Source of the DNA: Candidatus Eiseniibacteriota bacterium
GTDB lineage: Bacteria; Eisenbacteria; RBG-16-71-46
Assembly (NCBI GenBank): GCA_016223045.1
Contig: JACRPT010000057.1
Location: 1 to 42,488 of the forward strand
Reading direction: 5' to 3'
DNA length: 42,488 bases
The notes under the pieces are model-generated. The model ran no database searches and was not told the DNA's origin. It saw nothing but the letters and a program-made list of their open reading frames with translations. How positions within the stretch are numbered: position 1 is the stretch's first letter; every line of letters starts with the position of its first letter. This document shows, piece after piece, positions 24,523-35,000 of the stretch. The translations under genes and the position numbers were made by a program.

Positions 24523-25800
24523 ATGGCATTCCGATTCCGCCGAACCGTGCGCATCGCGCCGGGCCTGCGCCTGAACTTCGGCAAGACCGGCGTGAGCCTC
24601 TCCGCCGGGGTGCGGGGCGCGAGCCTCACTCTCGGCCGCCGGGGCACGTTCTCGAACGTCGGCATCCCCGGCACCGGGATGTCGTGGCGACGCCGCCTCG
24701 ATACCGGCAGCGACGTCTCGAGCGCCAAGCTGCCGCGCAGCGCCGTGCCGCTGGGCGACGGGCAGTACCGGGTGAGCGCCGCGATCTCGCTCGACGAGCA
24801 TGGGCGCCTGCTGCTCGCGGACACCGGTGGCCAGCCGCTCGCGCCCGCGGTCGAGCGCGTCTTCCGCCGCGAGCACGAGCCCGAGCTGCGCCGGTGGCTG
24901 GAGGAGCGGTGCGCCGAGATCAACGGGGGCGGCGACGCCATCCTCCACCTGCACCTCGACACGCCGCCACCCGACCGCGCGGTGACGTTCACGCCCGCAC
25001 CCTTCACCGGGCCGCGGCCCGGGGAGCCGGCGCCGCGCGAGCCGGGCTTCCTCGACCGCGTGTTCCGCGGGCGGCGCGAGCGGATCGCGGCGGAGAACCA
25101 GGCGGCCGGGGCGGCGTACCGCGCCGCGCTCGCGCGCTGGGAGGAGGCCAGGCGCGCGCACGAAGCGGCCGAGGAGCAGAAGCGCAGGTTCATCGAGGTC
25201 GAGCGCCTCTCCGACCCCGATGCCATGCAGGTCTACCTGCACGAGGTGCTGGCCGCGATCCGGTGGCCGCGCGAGACCACGGTGTCGTTCCAGGTGGACG
25301 ACCGCGGGGCGAGCGCGCTGCTCGACGTGGACCTGCCGGAGATCGAGGACCTGCCGCAGCAGGAGGCCGCGGTCGCCGGGCGGGGCCTGAAGCTCAACAT
25401 CCACGAGCGCTCCGAGGCCCGGCGGCGGCGCGAGTACGCGGTGCACGTCCACGCGGTCGGCTTCCGGTTGATCGGCGAGACCTTCGCCGCGCTGCCGGGC
25501 GTGAGGACCGTGACGCTCTCGGCCTACTCGCAGCGCCCCGACCCCGCCACCGCGCAGGTGAGGGACGAGTACATCTATAGTGTGCGCGTGACGCGCGAAG
25601 GCTGGTCGCGGATCGACTTCACGAACCTGGCGATGCTCGACCCGGTCGCCTGCCTCGAGAGCTACGAGCTGCGGCGGGAGATGTCGGCGGGCGGGGAGTT
25701 CGAGCCGATCGAGCCGCTGGCGCGCGGGACGACGTCCGTGCCGGACGAGGCCGGGGCGCCGGCCGCCGTGCCGGCGAACGCGCCGCCGGCGCCGGCCTGA
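24523..25800 (+). CDS. DUF4236 domain protein
   Basis: A 425-residue protein. The first 55 residues are a clear DUF4236 domain: MAFRFRRTVRIAPGLRLNFG, then KTGVSLSAGVRGASLTLGRR and FSNVGIPGTG. The domain is of unknown function and is found in many short bacterial proteins. The remainder is soluble and charged. It includes a helical segment near residues 185-230 rich in Arg/Ala/Glu (AAYRAALARWEEARRAHEAAEEQ is part of it, split by no gap) and a mixed alpha/beta portion ending with a Pro/Ala tail. The start at 24523 has GGAGG 7 nt before it. It probably shares a transcript with the FG-GAP gene 17 nt downstream. Confidence 0.85.
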   Translation: MAFRFRRTVRIAPGLRLNFGKTGVSLSAGVRGASLTLGRRGTFSNVGIPGTGMSWRRRLDTGSDVSSAKLPRSAVPLGDGQYRVSAAISLDEHGRLLLADTGGQPLAPAVERVFRREHEPELRRWLEERCAEINGGGDAILHLHLDTPPPDRAVTFTPAPFTGPRPGEPAPREPGFLDRVFRGRRERIAAENQAAGAAYRAALARWEEARRAHEAAEEQKRRFIEVERLSDPDAMQVYLHEVLAAIRWPRETTVSFQVDDRGASALLDVDLPEIEDLPQQEAAVAGRGLKLNIHERSEARRRREYAVHVHAVGFRLIGETFAALPGVRTVTLSAYSQRPDPATAQVRDEYIYSVRVTREGWSRIDFTNLAMLDPVACLESYELRREMSAGGEFEPIEPLARGTTSVPDEAGAPAAVPANAPPAPA

Positions 25801-25817
25801 CACCGGGAACGAACGCC

Positions 25818-27521
25818 ATGCTCGGAGCCGCTTGCTCGACCTTCGCCGTACTTCTCCTGCTCGTCCCGCCGTCCGCGGCGGACCGCGCGGGGACTACGCG
25901 CTCGCTCGGGATCTGCGGCATCCCCGCCTGGACGATGGACGGCGATCAGACCGATTGCCGGTTCGGCACGGTGGCCCCGGCGGGCGACGTCAACGGCGAC
26001 GGCTACGCCGACTTCGTGGTCGGCGCCTACGACTACGACCACCCCGAGGTGGACGAGGGGATGGTCTTCCTCTATCTGGGCGGGTCCGCGGACCTCCCGC
26101 CGACCCTGGCCTGGACGGCGGAGTGCGACCAGGCCGGCGCGCACTTCGGCGACAAGCTCTCGGGCGCCGGCGACGTCAACGGCGACGGCTACGACGACGT
26201 CGTCATCGGCGCGGCGTTCTACAGCCACGGCGAAGCCGGCGAGGGAGCCGCCTTCCTCTACCTGGGCTCGCCGACCGGGCTCTCGGCGGAGCCGGCCTGG
26301 ATGGCCGAAGGCAATCAGGCCGGCGCGAGCTTCGGGGCCTGCGCGCAGGCGGCGGGCGACGTCAACGGCGACGGCTACGCCGACGTGATCCTGGGCGCGT
26401 GGCTCTACGACCACGGCGAGGCGGATGAGGGCGCCGCCTTCGTCTATCTCGGCTCGGACTCCGGGCTGGCCGACACGCCGGCGTGGACCGGCGAGAGCGA
26501 TTCGCCGGGCGCCGTCTACGGCTACTTCGCGACCACCGCCGGGGACGTGAACGGCGACGGCTACGACGACATCGTGGTCGGCGCGCGGCGCTTCAGCGGA
26601 AACGGCCTGAGCCGGGAAGGCCGAGTGTACGTGTACCACGGATCTCCGACCGGGCCGTCGCCCGCGCCGGACTGGGTCCATGACGGCGGGCAGGCCGGCG
26701 GCGAGTTCGGCAATTCCCCGGCCGCGGCCGGAGACGTGAACGGCGACGGCTACGATGACCTGATCGTCAACGCGTTCCGCTACGACCACCCGGAGAAGGA
26801 CGAAGGCATGGCGTACCTCTTCCTCGGATCCGCGAGCGGGCTCGCGTCCACGCCCACCTGGACGGCCGAGGGGAACCAGGCCTACGGGTACTTCGGCTAT
26901 CACGTGGACGCCGCGGGCGACGTCAACGGCGACGGCTACGGCGACGTCATCGTGACCGCGTCGGACTACGATGTGAACGGACTCGCCGACGCCGGCCGGG
27001 CGGTCGTCTATCTGGGATCGGCGACCGGACTCGACCCGGTGCCGATCTGGACCCAGGACGGCGACCAGGCCGGCGGCGGGCTCGGCAATGCCGCCCGCGG
27101 GGTCGGCGACGTGAACGGCGACGGATTCAGCGACGTGATGACCGGAGCGCTCTACCGGGACGGCGCCTGGGTGGATGCCGGTCGCGCGTACCTGTTCTAC
27201 GGCTGCTCGAACGGCCGCACCGACGTCCCGCGCGACGAGGACGCCGGGCTGCGCCTCGAAGCGGCCGGTCCCAACCCGTTCACGCGGACCACGGAGATCG
27301 CCTTCTCGATCCCCGCGCGCGGTCCGGCGCGCCTGACCATCCACGATCTGGCGGGCCGCACCGCGGCGGAACTGGTCCGGGAGACGATGGCGGCCGGGCG
27401 CCACCTGGCGACCTGGAACGGGCGGACGCGGGGCGGGAGCCCGGTGGCGGCGGGGATCTACCTGGCGCGCCTCGAGACCGATCGCGGGGTGCGGAGCCTG
27501 AAGCTGGTCCGGCTTCCCTGA
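25818..27521 (+). CDS. Secreted seven-bladed FG-GAP (integrin-alpha-like) protein with sorting-type C-terminal domain
   Basis: A 567-residue protein. A short signal peptide (residues 1-22, ending near PSAA) is followed by seven FG-GAP repeats, each with the calcium-binding loop D-V-N-G-D-G-Y/F-x-D after an A/V-G. Seven blades match a complete integrin-alpha-like beta-propeller. Each blade ends in a V/L-Y-L/H-G-S motif. Residues 475-567 form the FlgD/sorting-type domain (GPNPFTRTTEIAFSIP, GIYLARLETD). It is probably displayed on the cell surface, binding calcium and perhaps glycans or proteins. The ATG at 25818 has only a weak ribosome site, consistent with translation after the DUF4236 gene. 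Confidence 0.92.
   Translation: MLGAACSTFAVLLLLVPPSAADRAGTTRSLGICGIPAWTMDGDQTDCRFGTVAPAGDVNGDGYADFVVGAYDYDHPEVDEGMVFLYLGGSADLPPTLAWTAECDQAGAHFGDKLSGAGDVNGDGYDDVVIGAAFYSHGEAGEGAAFLYLGSPTGLSAEPAWMAEGNQAGASFGACAQAAGDVNGDGYADVILGAWLYDHGEADEGAAFVYLGSDSGLADTPAWTGESDSPGAVYGYFATTAGDVNGDGYDDIVVGARRFSGNGLSREGRVYVYHGSPTGPSPAPDWVHDGGQAGGEFGNSPAAAGDVNGDGYDDLIVNAFRYDHPEKDEGMAYLFLGSASGLASTPTWTAEGNQAYGYFGYHVDAAGDVNGDGYGDVIVTASDYDVNGLADAGRAVVYLGSATGLDPVPIWTQDGDQAGGGLGNAARGVGDVNGDGFSDVMTGALYRDGAWVDAGRAYLFYGCSNGRTDVPRDEDAGLRLEAAGPNPFTRTTEIAFSIPARGPARLTIHDLAGRTAAELVRETMAAGRHLATWNGRTRGGSPVAAGIYLARLETDRGVRSLKLVRLP
25986..27130 (+). repeat. Seven in-gene repeats with 186/189-bp period
   Basis: The block starting GACGT(C/G)AACGGCGACGG recurs at 25986, 26172, 26358, 26544, 26733, 26919 and 27108. 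The spacing is 186 or 189 bp (62 or 63 codons). The loops are almost identical at the DNA level while the blade sequences between differ. This is a protein-coding repeat, not a CRISPR or mobile repeat. Confidence 0.9.
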
Positions 27522-27540
27522 GGGCGGGGGTGGCGCCCTC
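27520..27540 (+). terminator. Possible terminator after FG-GAP gene
   Basis: A 7-bp stem (27520-27526 with 27534-27540) and 7-nt loop begins within the TGA stop. There is no T-run after it, so the call is weak. The convergent asparagine synthase gene ends at 27604. Confidence 0.35.
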
Positions 27541-27603
27541 GTCGTCCGATCAGACCGGTCACGCCGGCGCTCCCGCTTCGGCCTCGAAACACCGGCTCCC
27601 GCG

Positions 27604-29589
27604 TCAGCGCTGGAATGCGGGCTGCGCCGCCCGCTTGCTCTCCCGCGCCGGGGCGACCGGTTCCACGTGCGCCGCCGCCACCCAGCGCTCGGCCCACATC
27701 TGGAGGCTGAGCAGGGCCCACAGGGTGCGCCCGCGCTCGGCGCGGCCCGAGACGTGGTCGTCGAGCACGCGCTCGGTCGTCGCGGGATCGAGCACTCCGG
27801 CGCGCCGGATGCGCCCGGGTGAGAGCCGCTCGCTCACCAGCGCGCGCAGCGGGCCGCGCGCCCACGCGGAGAAAGGCGGCGAGAATCCCTGCTTCCGCCG
27901 CGCGAGGATGGAGTCGGGCAGCAGGCCCTTCGCGGCCTGCTTCAAGGCCCACTTGCCGGCGCCGCCGCGCAGCTTCGCGGAATCGGGCAGCGCGAGCGCG
28001 AACTCCACCAGCCGCTGGCGCAGGAACGGTGCGCGCGACTCGACGCTGTGCGCCATGGTGCAGCGGTCCACCTTGGAGAGCAGCCCGCCGCCCAGGTAGA
28101 GCTCGAAGTCGAGCACCTGCCACGCCACCAGCTTGGGACGCTGCGCGGTGCCGCCCGCGGGCACGCTGGCGAGGCGCTCGGCGAAGTCGTGCAGGTGCGC
28201 CAGCTCCTCGTGGTCCGCGAGCCGCGCCCGCAGCTCGGGTGCGAGCAGCGCGCGCGCCTCGGCCGCGGCGGCGGTGCCGAACCAGGCGAGGTGGCGCTCG
28301 AGCGGGTCCAGGCGGCGCGCGTCGAGGAAGCGCTCGATCACGTGCGCGATGGTGACGTGGTGGTGTCTCGGCCTCAGCCTTCGCGCCAGCGCGAGGAAGG
28401 CGTCGGCGACTGGACCGGGCAGGTGTGCGGCGAGCGCAGCGTGGCGATGGCCGAGGTAGGTGGGGTAGCCGGCGAACAGCTCGTCGCCGCCCTCGCCGGT
28501 GAGCACGACCGGCACGTGGCGCGCGGCGAGCCGGGCCAGCGCCCAGGTCGGCAGCAGGCTCGGGTCGCCGAGCGGCTGGTCCATCGCCTGCGCGTAGGTC
28601 TCGAGCGCCTCGGCGCCCGCGTCCGCGTCCATCGTCTCCTCGTGGTACTCGGCGCCGATCCCGCGCGCCACCTCGCGCGCGAAAGCGGTCTCGTCGTAGC
28701 CGCGGTCGGCGAGCTTGAGGCTGAAGACGGGGAAGCGCCTGCCGAGGCGCGCGGCGAACGTCGCCACCAGCCCGGAGTCCACCCCGCCCGAGAGGAACAC
28801 GCCGAAGGGCACGTCGCCGGGGATGCGCGAGCGCACCGCCTCCTCCAGCTCGGTGCGGGTCTGCGCGACCAGGTCGCCGGCGCGCACCGGCGCGATCGAG
28901 CGCGAGGACAGCGCGTCCCACGGACGCCAGTAGCTGCGGCGGTGCTCGGCGCCCTCCACCACCTCCATCACGTGCGCGGGCGGGAGCTGGTGGATGGCGC
29001 GGAACGCCGAGTCCCGGCCGGCGAAGAACCCGTGCGCCAGGTAGCGGGCGAGCGCGCCCGCCGCGGGCTCGCGCGACACCCACGGCAGCGCGGCCAGCGC
29101 GCCGGGCTCGGAGGCGAACGCGAATCTCCCGGGCGCGACGGTGTAGAAGAGCGGCTTCTCGCCGGCGCGGTCGCGCACCAGCACCAGCCGCCTGCGCTCG
29201 GCGTCCCACAGCGCCACCGCGAACATGCCGTCGAGCCTCACCGGGAAGTCCGCGCCGTCCTCCTCGTAGAGATGGGGGACGACGGTGGTGTCGGGGCCGC
29301 GCTCGACGTCGTGGCCGCGCGCGCGCAGCGAAGCGAGCAGCGCCTGGTAGTTGTAGATCTCGCCGTTCACCACGGCGTGGATGCGGCCGCTCTCGCTCGA
29401 GTACACGCGCGCCGGCACGGTGGGGGCCACGATCGCCAGCCGCGTGATGCCGATCGCGGTGCCGTCGCCGTCCCACGCCGCCGCGCCGTCGGGACCGCGG
29501 TGTCGCATGCGCGCGAGCATGCCGTCCACCAGGGACAGCCGCTCGTGCGGGGCCATTCCCGGCGCCCACAGGCCGGCGATGCCGCACAT
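27604..29589 (-). CDS. asnB: Asparagine synthase (glutamine-hydrolysing) type protein
   Basis: A 661-residue class-II glutamine amidotransferase/synthetase. Cys2 is the nucleophile (MCGIAGLWAPG) and the glutaminase domain continues with RHRGPDG, VVNGEIYNYQAL and DGMFAVALWD to about residue 215. The synthetase domain holds the ATP pyrophosphatase loop LSGGVDSG (266-273), LTGEGGDELFAGYPTYLG near 395-412, and SKVDRCTMAHSVESRAPFL near 509-527. The ATG at 29589 gives the obligatory N-terminal Met-Cys and has AAGGAGG upstream. It converts aspartate to asparagine, or amidates a carboxyl group in an envelope or glycan pathway as some AsnB paralogues do. The GT39 gene upstream on the same strand makes the second role possible. 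Confidence 0.93.
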   Translation of the reverse strand: MCGIAGLWAPGMAPHERLSLVDGMLARMRHRGPDGAAAWDGDGTAIGITRLAIVAPTVPARVYSSESGRIHAVVNGEIYNYQALLASLRARGHDVERGPDTTVVPHLYEEDGADFPVRLDGMFAVALWDAERRRLVLVRDRAGEKPLFYTVAPGRFAFASEPGALAALPWVSREPAAGALARYLAHGFFAGRDSAFRAIHQLPPAHVMEVVEGAEHRRSYWRPWDALSSRSIAPVRAGDLVAQTRTELEEAVRSRIPGDVPFGVFLSGGVDSGLVATFAARLGRRFPVFSLKLADRGYDETAFAREVARGIGAEYHEETMDADAGAEALETYAQAMDQPLGDPSLLPTWALARLAARHVPVVLTGEGGDELFAGYPTYLGHRHAALAAHLPGPVADAFLALARRLRPRHHHVTIAHVIERFLDARRLDPLERHLAWFGTAAAAEARALLAPELRARLADHEELAHLHDFAERLASVPAGGTAQRPKLVAWQVLDFELYLGGGLLSKVDRCTMAHSVESRAPFLRQRLVEFALALPDSAKLRGGAGKWALKQAAKGLLPDSILARRKQGFSPPFSAWARGPLRALVSERLSPGRIRRAGVLDPATTERVLDDHVSGRAERGRTLWALLSLQMWAERWVAAAHVEPVAPARESKRAAQPAFQR

Positions 29590-29638
29590 GCTCTCGGTCC
29601 TCCTTCGGCTTCGACGCCCCTCGCCCGGCCGCGGCGGA

Positions 29639-29660
29639 CCCGGGCCATGAACGGCCCGGG
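29639..29660 (-). terminator. Hairpin after GT39 gene
   Basis: A perfect 8-bp stem (CCCGGGCC at 29639-29646 with 29653-29660) and 6-nt loop lie 51 nt past the GT39 stop and before the asparagine synthase start. It has no T-run. It could terminate or attenuate transcription into the asparagine synthase gene. Confidence 0.45.
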
Positions 29661-29711
29661 CCGCTCGTGCACGTGGCGCAACGGTCCGTGCCGGCGCCCC
29701 GCCGGAACCGC

Positions 29712-31418
29712 CTACGGCCCCGCTCGCAGCCTGCGAAAGGCGACGAAGCGCTCGTCGCGGAAGAACTCCACGTACCCGGCCGGCGGCGCCGACTCGTCGC
29801 GCGAGGGCCGCACCACCACGTCCGTGCCGTCGCCGGGAGGCGCCGCCGCCAGCGGGGTCCACTCGCCGCGGGCGATCAGTGATTCGCGGTAGCGGACCTG
29901 GTAGTTGCTGGTGGTCTCGCGCCCGCGGGCGCTGACGATCGTCGAGATGCGCCCGCGCAGGTAATCGGTGCCGGGACTATAGCAGGATTCGTAGCGCACC
30001 GGGCCGCCCCCGAAGGTCGCGATGGCGACCGCGAGCGGCGCGCCCGAGTGCCGGAACGCGTGGTCCCACAGCGCGAGCAGGCTGCCCGCGAGCAGCACCG
30101 GCGTGAAGAGCGCGGCGTTGAGGATCGCGACGCGCGGCCGGCCGGAGAGCGCCACACTCAGCGAGAAGAGCGCGAGCGCGGCGAATCCCTGGGCGAGCAG
30201 GCGGGCGCTGGCGAGGGTCGTCGCATCGGGCCGCGGATGCATCCGCGCCAGGAGCGGGCCCCAGCCCGCGGCCGCGGCCGCCGCCGCCAGCAACGCGAAC
30301 ACGATCATCAGGGCCCACGCGCCGCGCCGGGCGCGCGTCGCGTCGGACCACGCCTCGGCCGCGGCCCACGCCAGCGGCGGCAGCGCGGGCAGGAGGTAGG
30401 TGACGAGCTTCGAGCGCGAGAGCGTGAAAAACACCGCGGCGAACAGCACGAAGCCGAGCCCCGCCTTCGCCGTGCGCGACAGTTTCGCGGTCCACGGCGT
30501 GGCGAGCGACCAGGGCAGCGCCCCCGCCACGAGCACCGCGGGCACGAACCACGCGGGCTGCTGGCGCTTGAACGCGCCGGTGGTCAGGCGCTCGAGCGAC
30601 TCCTCGAGGAACGCATAGTGCGGGTACTCGGGGTAGCGCCGCGCGGCCAGCGCGAACCAGCCGCCCGCGAGGACGAGCACCATCACCCAGCCCGGCCACC
30701 ACGCCAGCCAGCGGAGCGGCGCGCGCGAGCGGAGCAGCAGCGCCGCGCCCAGGCTCCCGCCCAGCACCCACGCCAGGACCACCGGGCCTTTGAGGAACAG
30801 GCCCGCGGTGACCGCGGCGAACATCAGGAGCCGGCGTCGCGCGCTCGCGCGCGACTCCAGCTCTTCGGCGAGCCCCACCCACACCGCGGTCACGCACAGC
30901 GCCAGCGGCATGTCGAAGATGACGTAGGCCGAGAGCACGGCGAAGAGCGGCGCGGTGAAGAGCAGGGCGCAGGCGGCGAGCGCGAAGCCCGCGCCGCGCC
31001 GCCGCAGCGCCAGCCGCGCGACCAGCCACAGCGTGAGCGCCGAAGCGATCGCCGACGGCACGCGCGCGGCGAGCGGGGTGTTGCCGAGTACGCGGATCGG
31101 GAGCGCCGCGGCCCAGAACAGCCCCGGCGGCTTGTCGAGGTAGGGCATGCCGGCGAGGTGCGGCACCAGGAGATCGCCACCTGCCGCCATCTCGCGCGCG
31201 ACCTCCGCGTTCCGCCCCTCGTCCGGGTCCACGAGCGGACAGGCGCCGGCGAGCAGCAGGCTCAGCGCGAGCGAGACCAGCGCCACCAGCAGCGGGAGCG
31301 CGCGCTTCCCGCGCTCACCCGGAGAGGCGGTCAGCGGAAACCCCCGACGCGCGGTGGCGCCGCGCCTGGCACGACCACCAGACGTGGAAGTGGGGCAGAG
31401 AGAGCCGGGCAGGGGCAT
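29712..31418 (-). CDS. GT39/ArnT-like membrane glycosyltransferase
   Basis: A 568-residue polytopic protein. After a basic 37-residue N-terminus it has about 11 hydrophobic helices. The first periplasmic loop contains CPLVDPDEGRNAEVAREM (Asp64 to Glu67 in the D-P-D-E-G-R motif), the catalytic site of GT-C enzymes of the ArnT/PMT type, followed by AGMPYLDKPPGLFW with the conserved Asp-Lys-Pro-Pro. Such enzymes transfer a sugar from polyprenyl-phosphate to lipid A, protein or other acceptors on the periplasmic side. The C-terminal 130 residues form a soluble domain. The ATG at 31418 has GGAGG 6 nt upstream. It could modify the lipid A or glycan made by this organism. Confidence 0.9.
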   Translation of the reverse strand: MPLPGSLCPTSTSGGRARRGATARRGFPLTASPGERGKRALPLLVALVSLALSLLLAGACPLVDPDEGRNAEVAREMAAGGDLLVPHLAGMPYLDKPPGLFWAAALPIRVLGNTPLAARVPSAIASALTLWLVARLALRRRGAGFALAACALLFTAPLFAVLSAYVIFDMPLALCVTAVWVGLAEELESRASARRRLLMFAAVTAGLFLKGPVVLAWVLGGSLGAALLLRSRAPLRWLAWWPGWVMVLVLAGGWFALAARRYPEYPHYAFLEESLERLTTGAFKRQQPAWFVPAVLVAGALPWSLATPWTAKLSRTAKAGLGFVLFAAVFFTLSRSKLVTYLLPALPPLAWAAAEAWSDATRARRGAWALMIVFALLAAAAAAAGWGPLLARMHPRPDATTLASARLLAQGFAALALFSLSVALSGRPRVAILNAALFTPVLLAGSLLALWDHAFRHSGAPLAVAIATFGGGPVRYESCYSPGTDYLRGRISTIVSARGRETTSNYQVRYRESLIARGEWTPLAAAPPGDGTDVVVRPSRDESAPPAGYVEFFRDERFVAFRRLRAGP

Positions 31419-31599
31419 GGGACCTCCGTGTGCGGATCGCCTGTACGGGTGGCGGCCGAGGAGGAGCCGCGCAATCGGCGCAGGAGCCTACCACGCCCGC
31501 GGCTGCGCTGGCTCCGAGACCTACGCTCGAGTCCTCGCCCCGGCCGGCGGTCCAGAATGGCGCCGCCCCGGCGCAGCCCGCCACGCGAGACACCACGCG

Positions 31600-31890
31600 C
31601 GGGTAGCGCGGGCGCCGCCGTCAACCGCGACGTCATGGAAGCGATCACCCAGACCACCCCGGGCGTCTGGAACGGCGTCGAGATGGTGTTCATGCTGCAC
31701 GCGCAGTGCACGTTCCTGCGCACAGACCCCAGCACGCAGTCCAACTGCGAGTTCAGCTACCCCTGGGGGGAATACGGGGGCTGTCCCTGCCGACTCCGGT
31801 GACGGGTTTCACCGGGCAGGGAGTGACCCAGCCATACTTCTACGCCTTGCCCGTGGCATCCGGCACGGCCTGGTCCCCTGGCGCGAGGCC
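31600..31890 (+). pseudogene. Possible gene remnant, frameshifted
   Basis: In an otherwise empty 630-nt spacer (31419-32051), the plus strand reads NRDVMEAITQTTPGVWNGVE, then MVFMLHAQCTFLRTDPSTQS and CEFSYPWGEYGG, with amino acids and codons unlike the Arg/Gly/Pro noise around it and a lower GC. The frame then stops at 31802. In another frame, just after about 31780, coding-like sequence resumes as PTPVTGFTGQGVTQPYFYAL. There is no start, ribosome site or clear end, so this is best read as a decayed fragment. I do not recognise the family. The minus strand of this spacer must hold the promoter of the GT39 gene, but I find no clear element. Confidence 0.35.
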
Positions 31891-32051
31891 TGCGGGGGCT
31901 CGGCGGGCGGGGCGCTCCGGCCGAAGAGGGCGTGGTAGGGAGGTGGAGCTGGGAGCAGGGTCGTCCTCGTTCGCATGAGAGTTCCTTCGTGCCGAACGAA
32001 CCCTTCCCGCCCGCCGCCGCCATCAGCCCGGATGCCAGTTGAGGAGCCGCG

Positions 32052-35000
32052 CTATTCGGCGATCACCACGACCGGACCGCTCGACAGCCGGCTCTGGCCC
32101 TGGGTCAGACGCACGAAGTAGATCCCCGAACGCAAGGACTGAGGCCCCAGCGTGACCAGGTGATGGCCCGGACCCAGGGCGCCCACTTCCCTGGCGATCA
32201 CGACGCGGCCGGCGACATCCACGAGCTGGAGCCGCGCCGGACTCGCGTCCGCGAGCGTCAGACTCACCACCGGGGGGGAGCTGGTCGGGTTGGGACGGGC
32301 GCCCTCGAGTGCCAGCCTCCACCCCCCCGGCACGTCCACCCAGACCTCCTCCAAGCCGACCTCGGCGCCGTCCTGGTTGCGAGCGGCCAAACGGTAGGCG
32401 TAGCGACCTCCTGGAGCCACGGCCGCGTCGTCCATCACCAACAGGTGCTGGCTGACCCGCCGGGGCGGTGCGATCGCGCGCCACGGACGGTCCGGCTCCC
32501 GCTTCCAGGCAGCCCACCCGAACGCGTCCGCGTCGTTGCTCCACCACTCGATGCGGACCCGGCCCGGCTCAGCCCGTACCCCGGCCAGACTGACTGCGGC
32601 GGAGGTCGGAAGATCCACCGCGATGAGTACCGTGTCCGGCTCGGCGCTCGGGACGCCGCGCGAATCGGTCACGGTGAGTCTCGCCGGGTAGAGCCCGCTC
32701 CCGGAATAGGAATGCGAGGTCAACGCGCTCGCCCGCGTCTCGGGCGGGGTGCCGTCTCCGAAGTCGAAGGCATAGGCGACCACGGCGTCACCGGGATCGC
32801 CGTCGCTCGAGCCCAGGCCGTCGAAGCTGACGTTCAGGGGCGCATTCCCGAACCGCGGCGTGGCGGTGAGGCGGGCGACGGGCGGCGTGCCGCAGGCGAG
32901 TTGGCTGCGGCTGAAATCCACCGGTGGGAGCAGCGGAGGAGGCGGAGAGGTTGCGCCCTGGCACAGTGGGTCCGTGGCGCCCGCGCCGGCACAATCCACG
33001 ATCCGGCGCACGCGGAAGTTGCGGTCGTCCGAGATCAGCAAGGAGCCGTCGGGCGCGATCGAGAGCTTGCCGGGCAGAAGCAGGCGCGAGGCCTGCGCCG
33101 GGCCGCCGTCGCCGGCGTAGGCGCCGGCGAAAGCCCAGGGGAACGGATCCGGATCGAGCGGCGTGCCGGCACCGGCAAGCGTGTACACGAGGCCGGTCCC
33201 GTCCACCACCCGGACCCGGGCGTTCCAGGAGTCGCTGTAGAAGAGCAGTCCGCCCACCGCCGCGACCCCGTGAAGCCCGCACATCCGTGTGTCCCGCCCG
33301 GCGATGCCGTCGGGAGTGCTGGTGAAGCAAGTGCTGCCGCCGTCTCCCAGCACGCCGACGATGCGCCGGATCTCGCCCGGCGGGACGGTGACGCCGTGCA
33401 CCGTCACGGGCGATGCGCCGAGGTTGATGTAGTCCACGCGATTGCTGGCATCGGTTGGCAGACCGATGTTTCCCGTGCCCTGTTGGCCGACGTACAGATT
33501 GCCCAGCTCGTCGGTGGCCAGCGAGGTGGGGCCGCACATCGGGTACTGGTTGGCGACGCCACCGTCACCGGGGCAGCCCGAATAGGTCGGATCGTCGACG
33601 ACGCCATATCCGTTGGCGGCGCTCCGGCCGGCGATCAGCGACAGCTCGCCGGTCCGACTGACCCGCCACACGGCGCGGCGAAGGTAATCGGCCATCGCCA
33701 TGTCGCCGTTGGGCAGCAGCGCGATGGCGTCGGGACGGACGCAGGCGCCACGCGCCCGCACCGTCGTTCCCGGCGGCGGGCCGGTCAGCAGATAGGGATC
33801 CTCGGGGCAGAACGCTCCGGTGCTGTCGTCGAGCTGGCCGAATCGGCCGGCGACGGTCTCGATCGAGCCCGGCGCCACCCGGGTGCCCAGCGCCAGCACA
33901 TCGTGATCGGAGAAGTTGGCGTAGCGCAACGCCTGGTTGAACGTGTCGGCGATGTAGAGCCCATCCTGGTCCACAGCGAGCCCCTGGGGGAAGTTGAGCC
34001 GCGCGTCTGCGTAGGGACCGCCATCGCCGGCGAAGCTGCCACGGCAACCGCCATGGCTGCCCGGATTCTCGGCGCAGGGCGGCGCGAACCCGACCACCGT
34101 GGACAGCGTTCCGTCGGCCGAGATCCTGCGGATGACGTTGTTGCCCAGGTCCGCGACGTAGACGTTCCCGGCGACGTCGGCGACCGCCTGGCTGGCGTAG
34201 GATGCATCATCGTTGTGGGCCTGGGGCTCGAACAGGACATGAGCGGCCACGGCCGGGCCGCCGTCGCCGCAGCGCCGGTAATAGCCGTTCCCCGCCACCT
34301 GATGAACGGTGCCGGCGAGATCGATCCGGCGGACCGCGTATTCGTCCGACGCTGCATAGAAGAGACTGCCGTCCGGCCCGATCTCCAGATCCCTGGGGCC
34401 GACCACGGCGGTGGAGAGCCGCGCGCCTCCGGGGGGTGTGTAGGCACGCGCCCCGGTGCCGGCGTACCTGGCGATCGTGCCGTTGACATCCACCCGAAGG
34501 ATGTCGTGGCGGCGGAACTCCGCCACGTAGAAGTTGCCGTCGCCATCCACGACCACGTTCGTCGAGAAGCCGCAGTCGAGCTCGTAGAGGCGCGCCGGAA
34601 TGCCATCCTGCCGCAGCCCCCCGGCCGACGCGCCGGCCAGGGTCTGAACCACGCCGGGCGCCATGTCCACGCCGTTGAGACGTCGGGGCGCGCCGCCGAC
34701 GTTGATCGCCCTCACGCGGGTGGTCGTCCATCCCGGCAGCCACTCGCCAAAGAACAGGTTGCCCTGGGCGTCCGTGGTCACCTGGCTCGGGATCAGGAAG
34801 TCGGCCTGCAGCGCAGGAATCCCATCGTCGGTGCTGTTCCCACCGCCCGCGACGGTGGCGATCCCGCCGGGTGGAACGGTTATTTCCGAGGCCGTGCCGG
34901 GGTAGAAGACCCGCGGCGCGCACCCCAGGTTGATGAACCGAAACACGACCTTGCCGTCGGTCCGCTGGTCGGTCACGAATAGGCCACCGTCGCCGGCGAC

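Noticed and set aside
25986-27130. Regular direct repeats that could be taken for a CRISPR-like array
   Set aside because: The period is 186 or 189 bp, always a multiple of three, and each repeat encodes an FG-GAP calcium loop.
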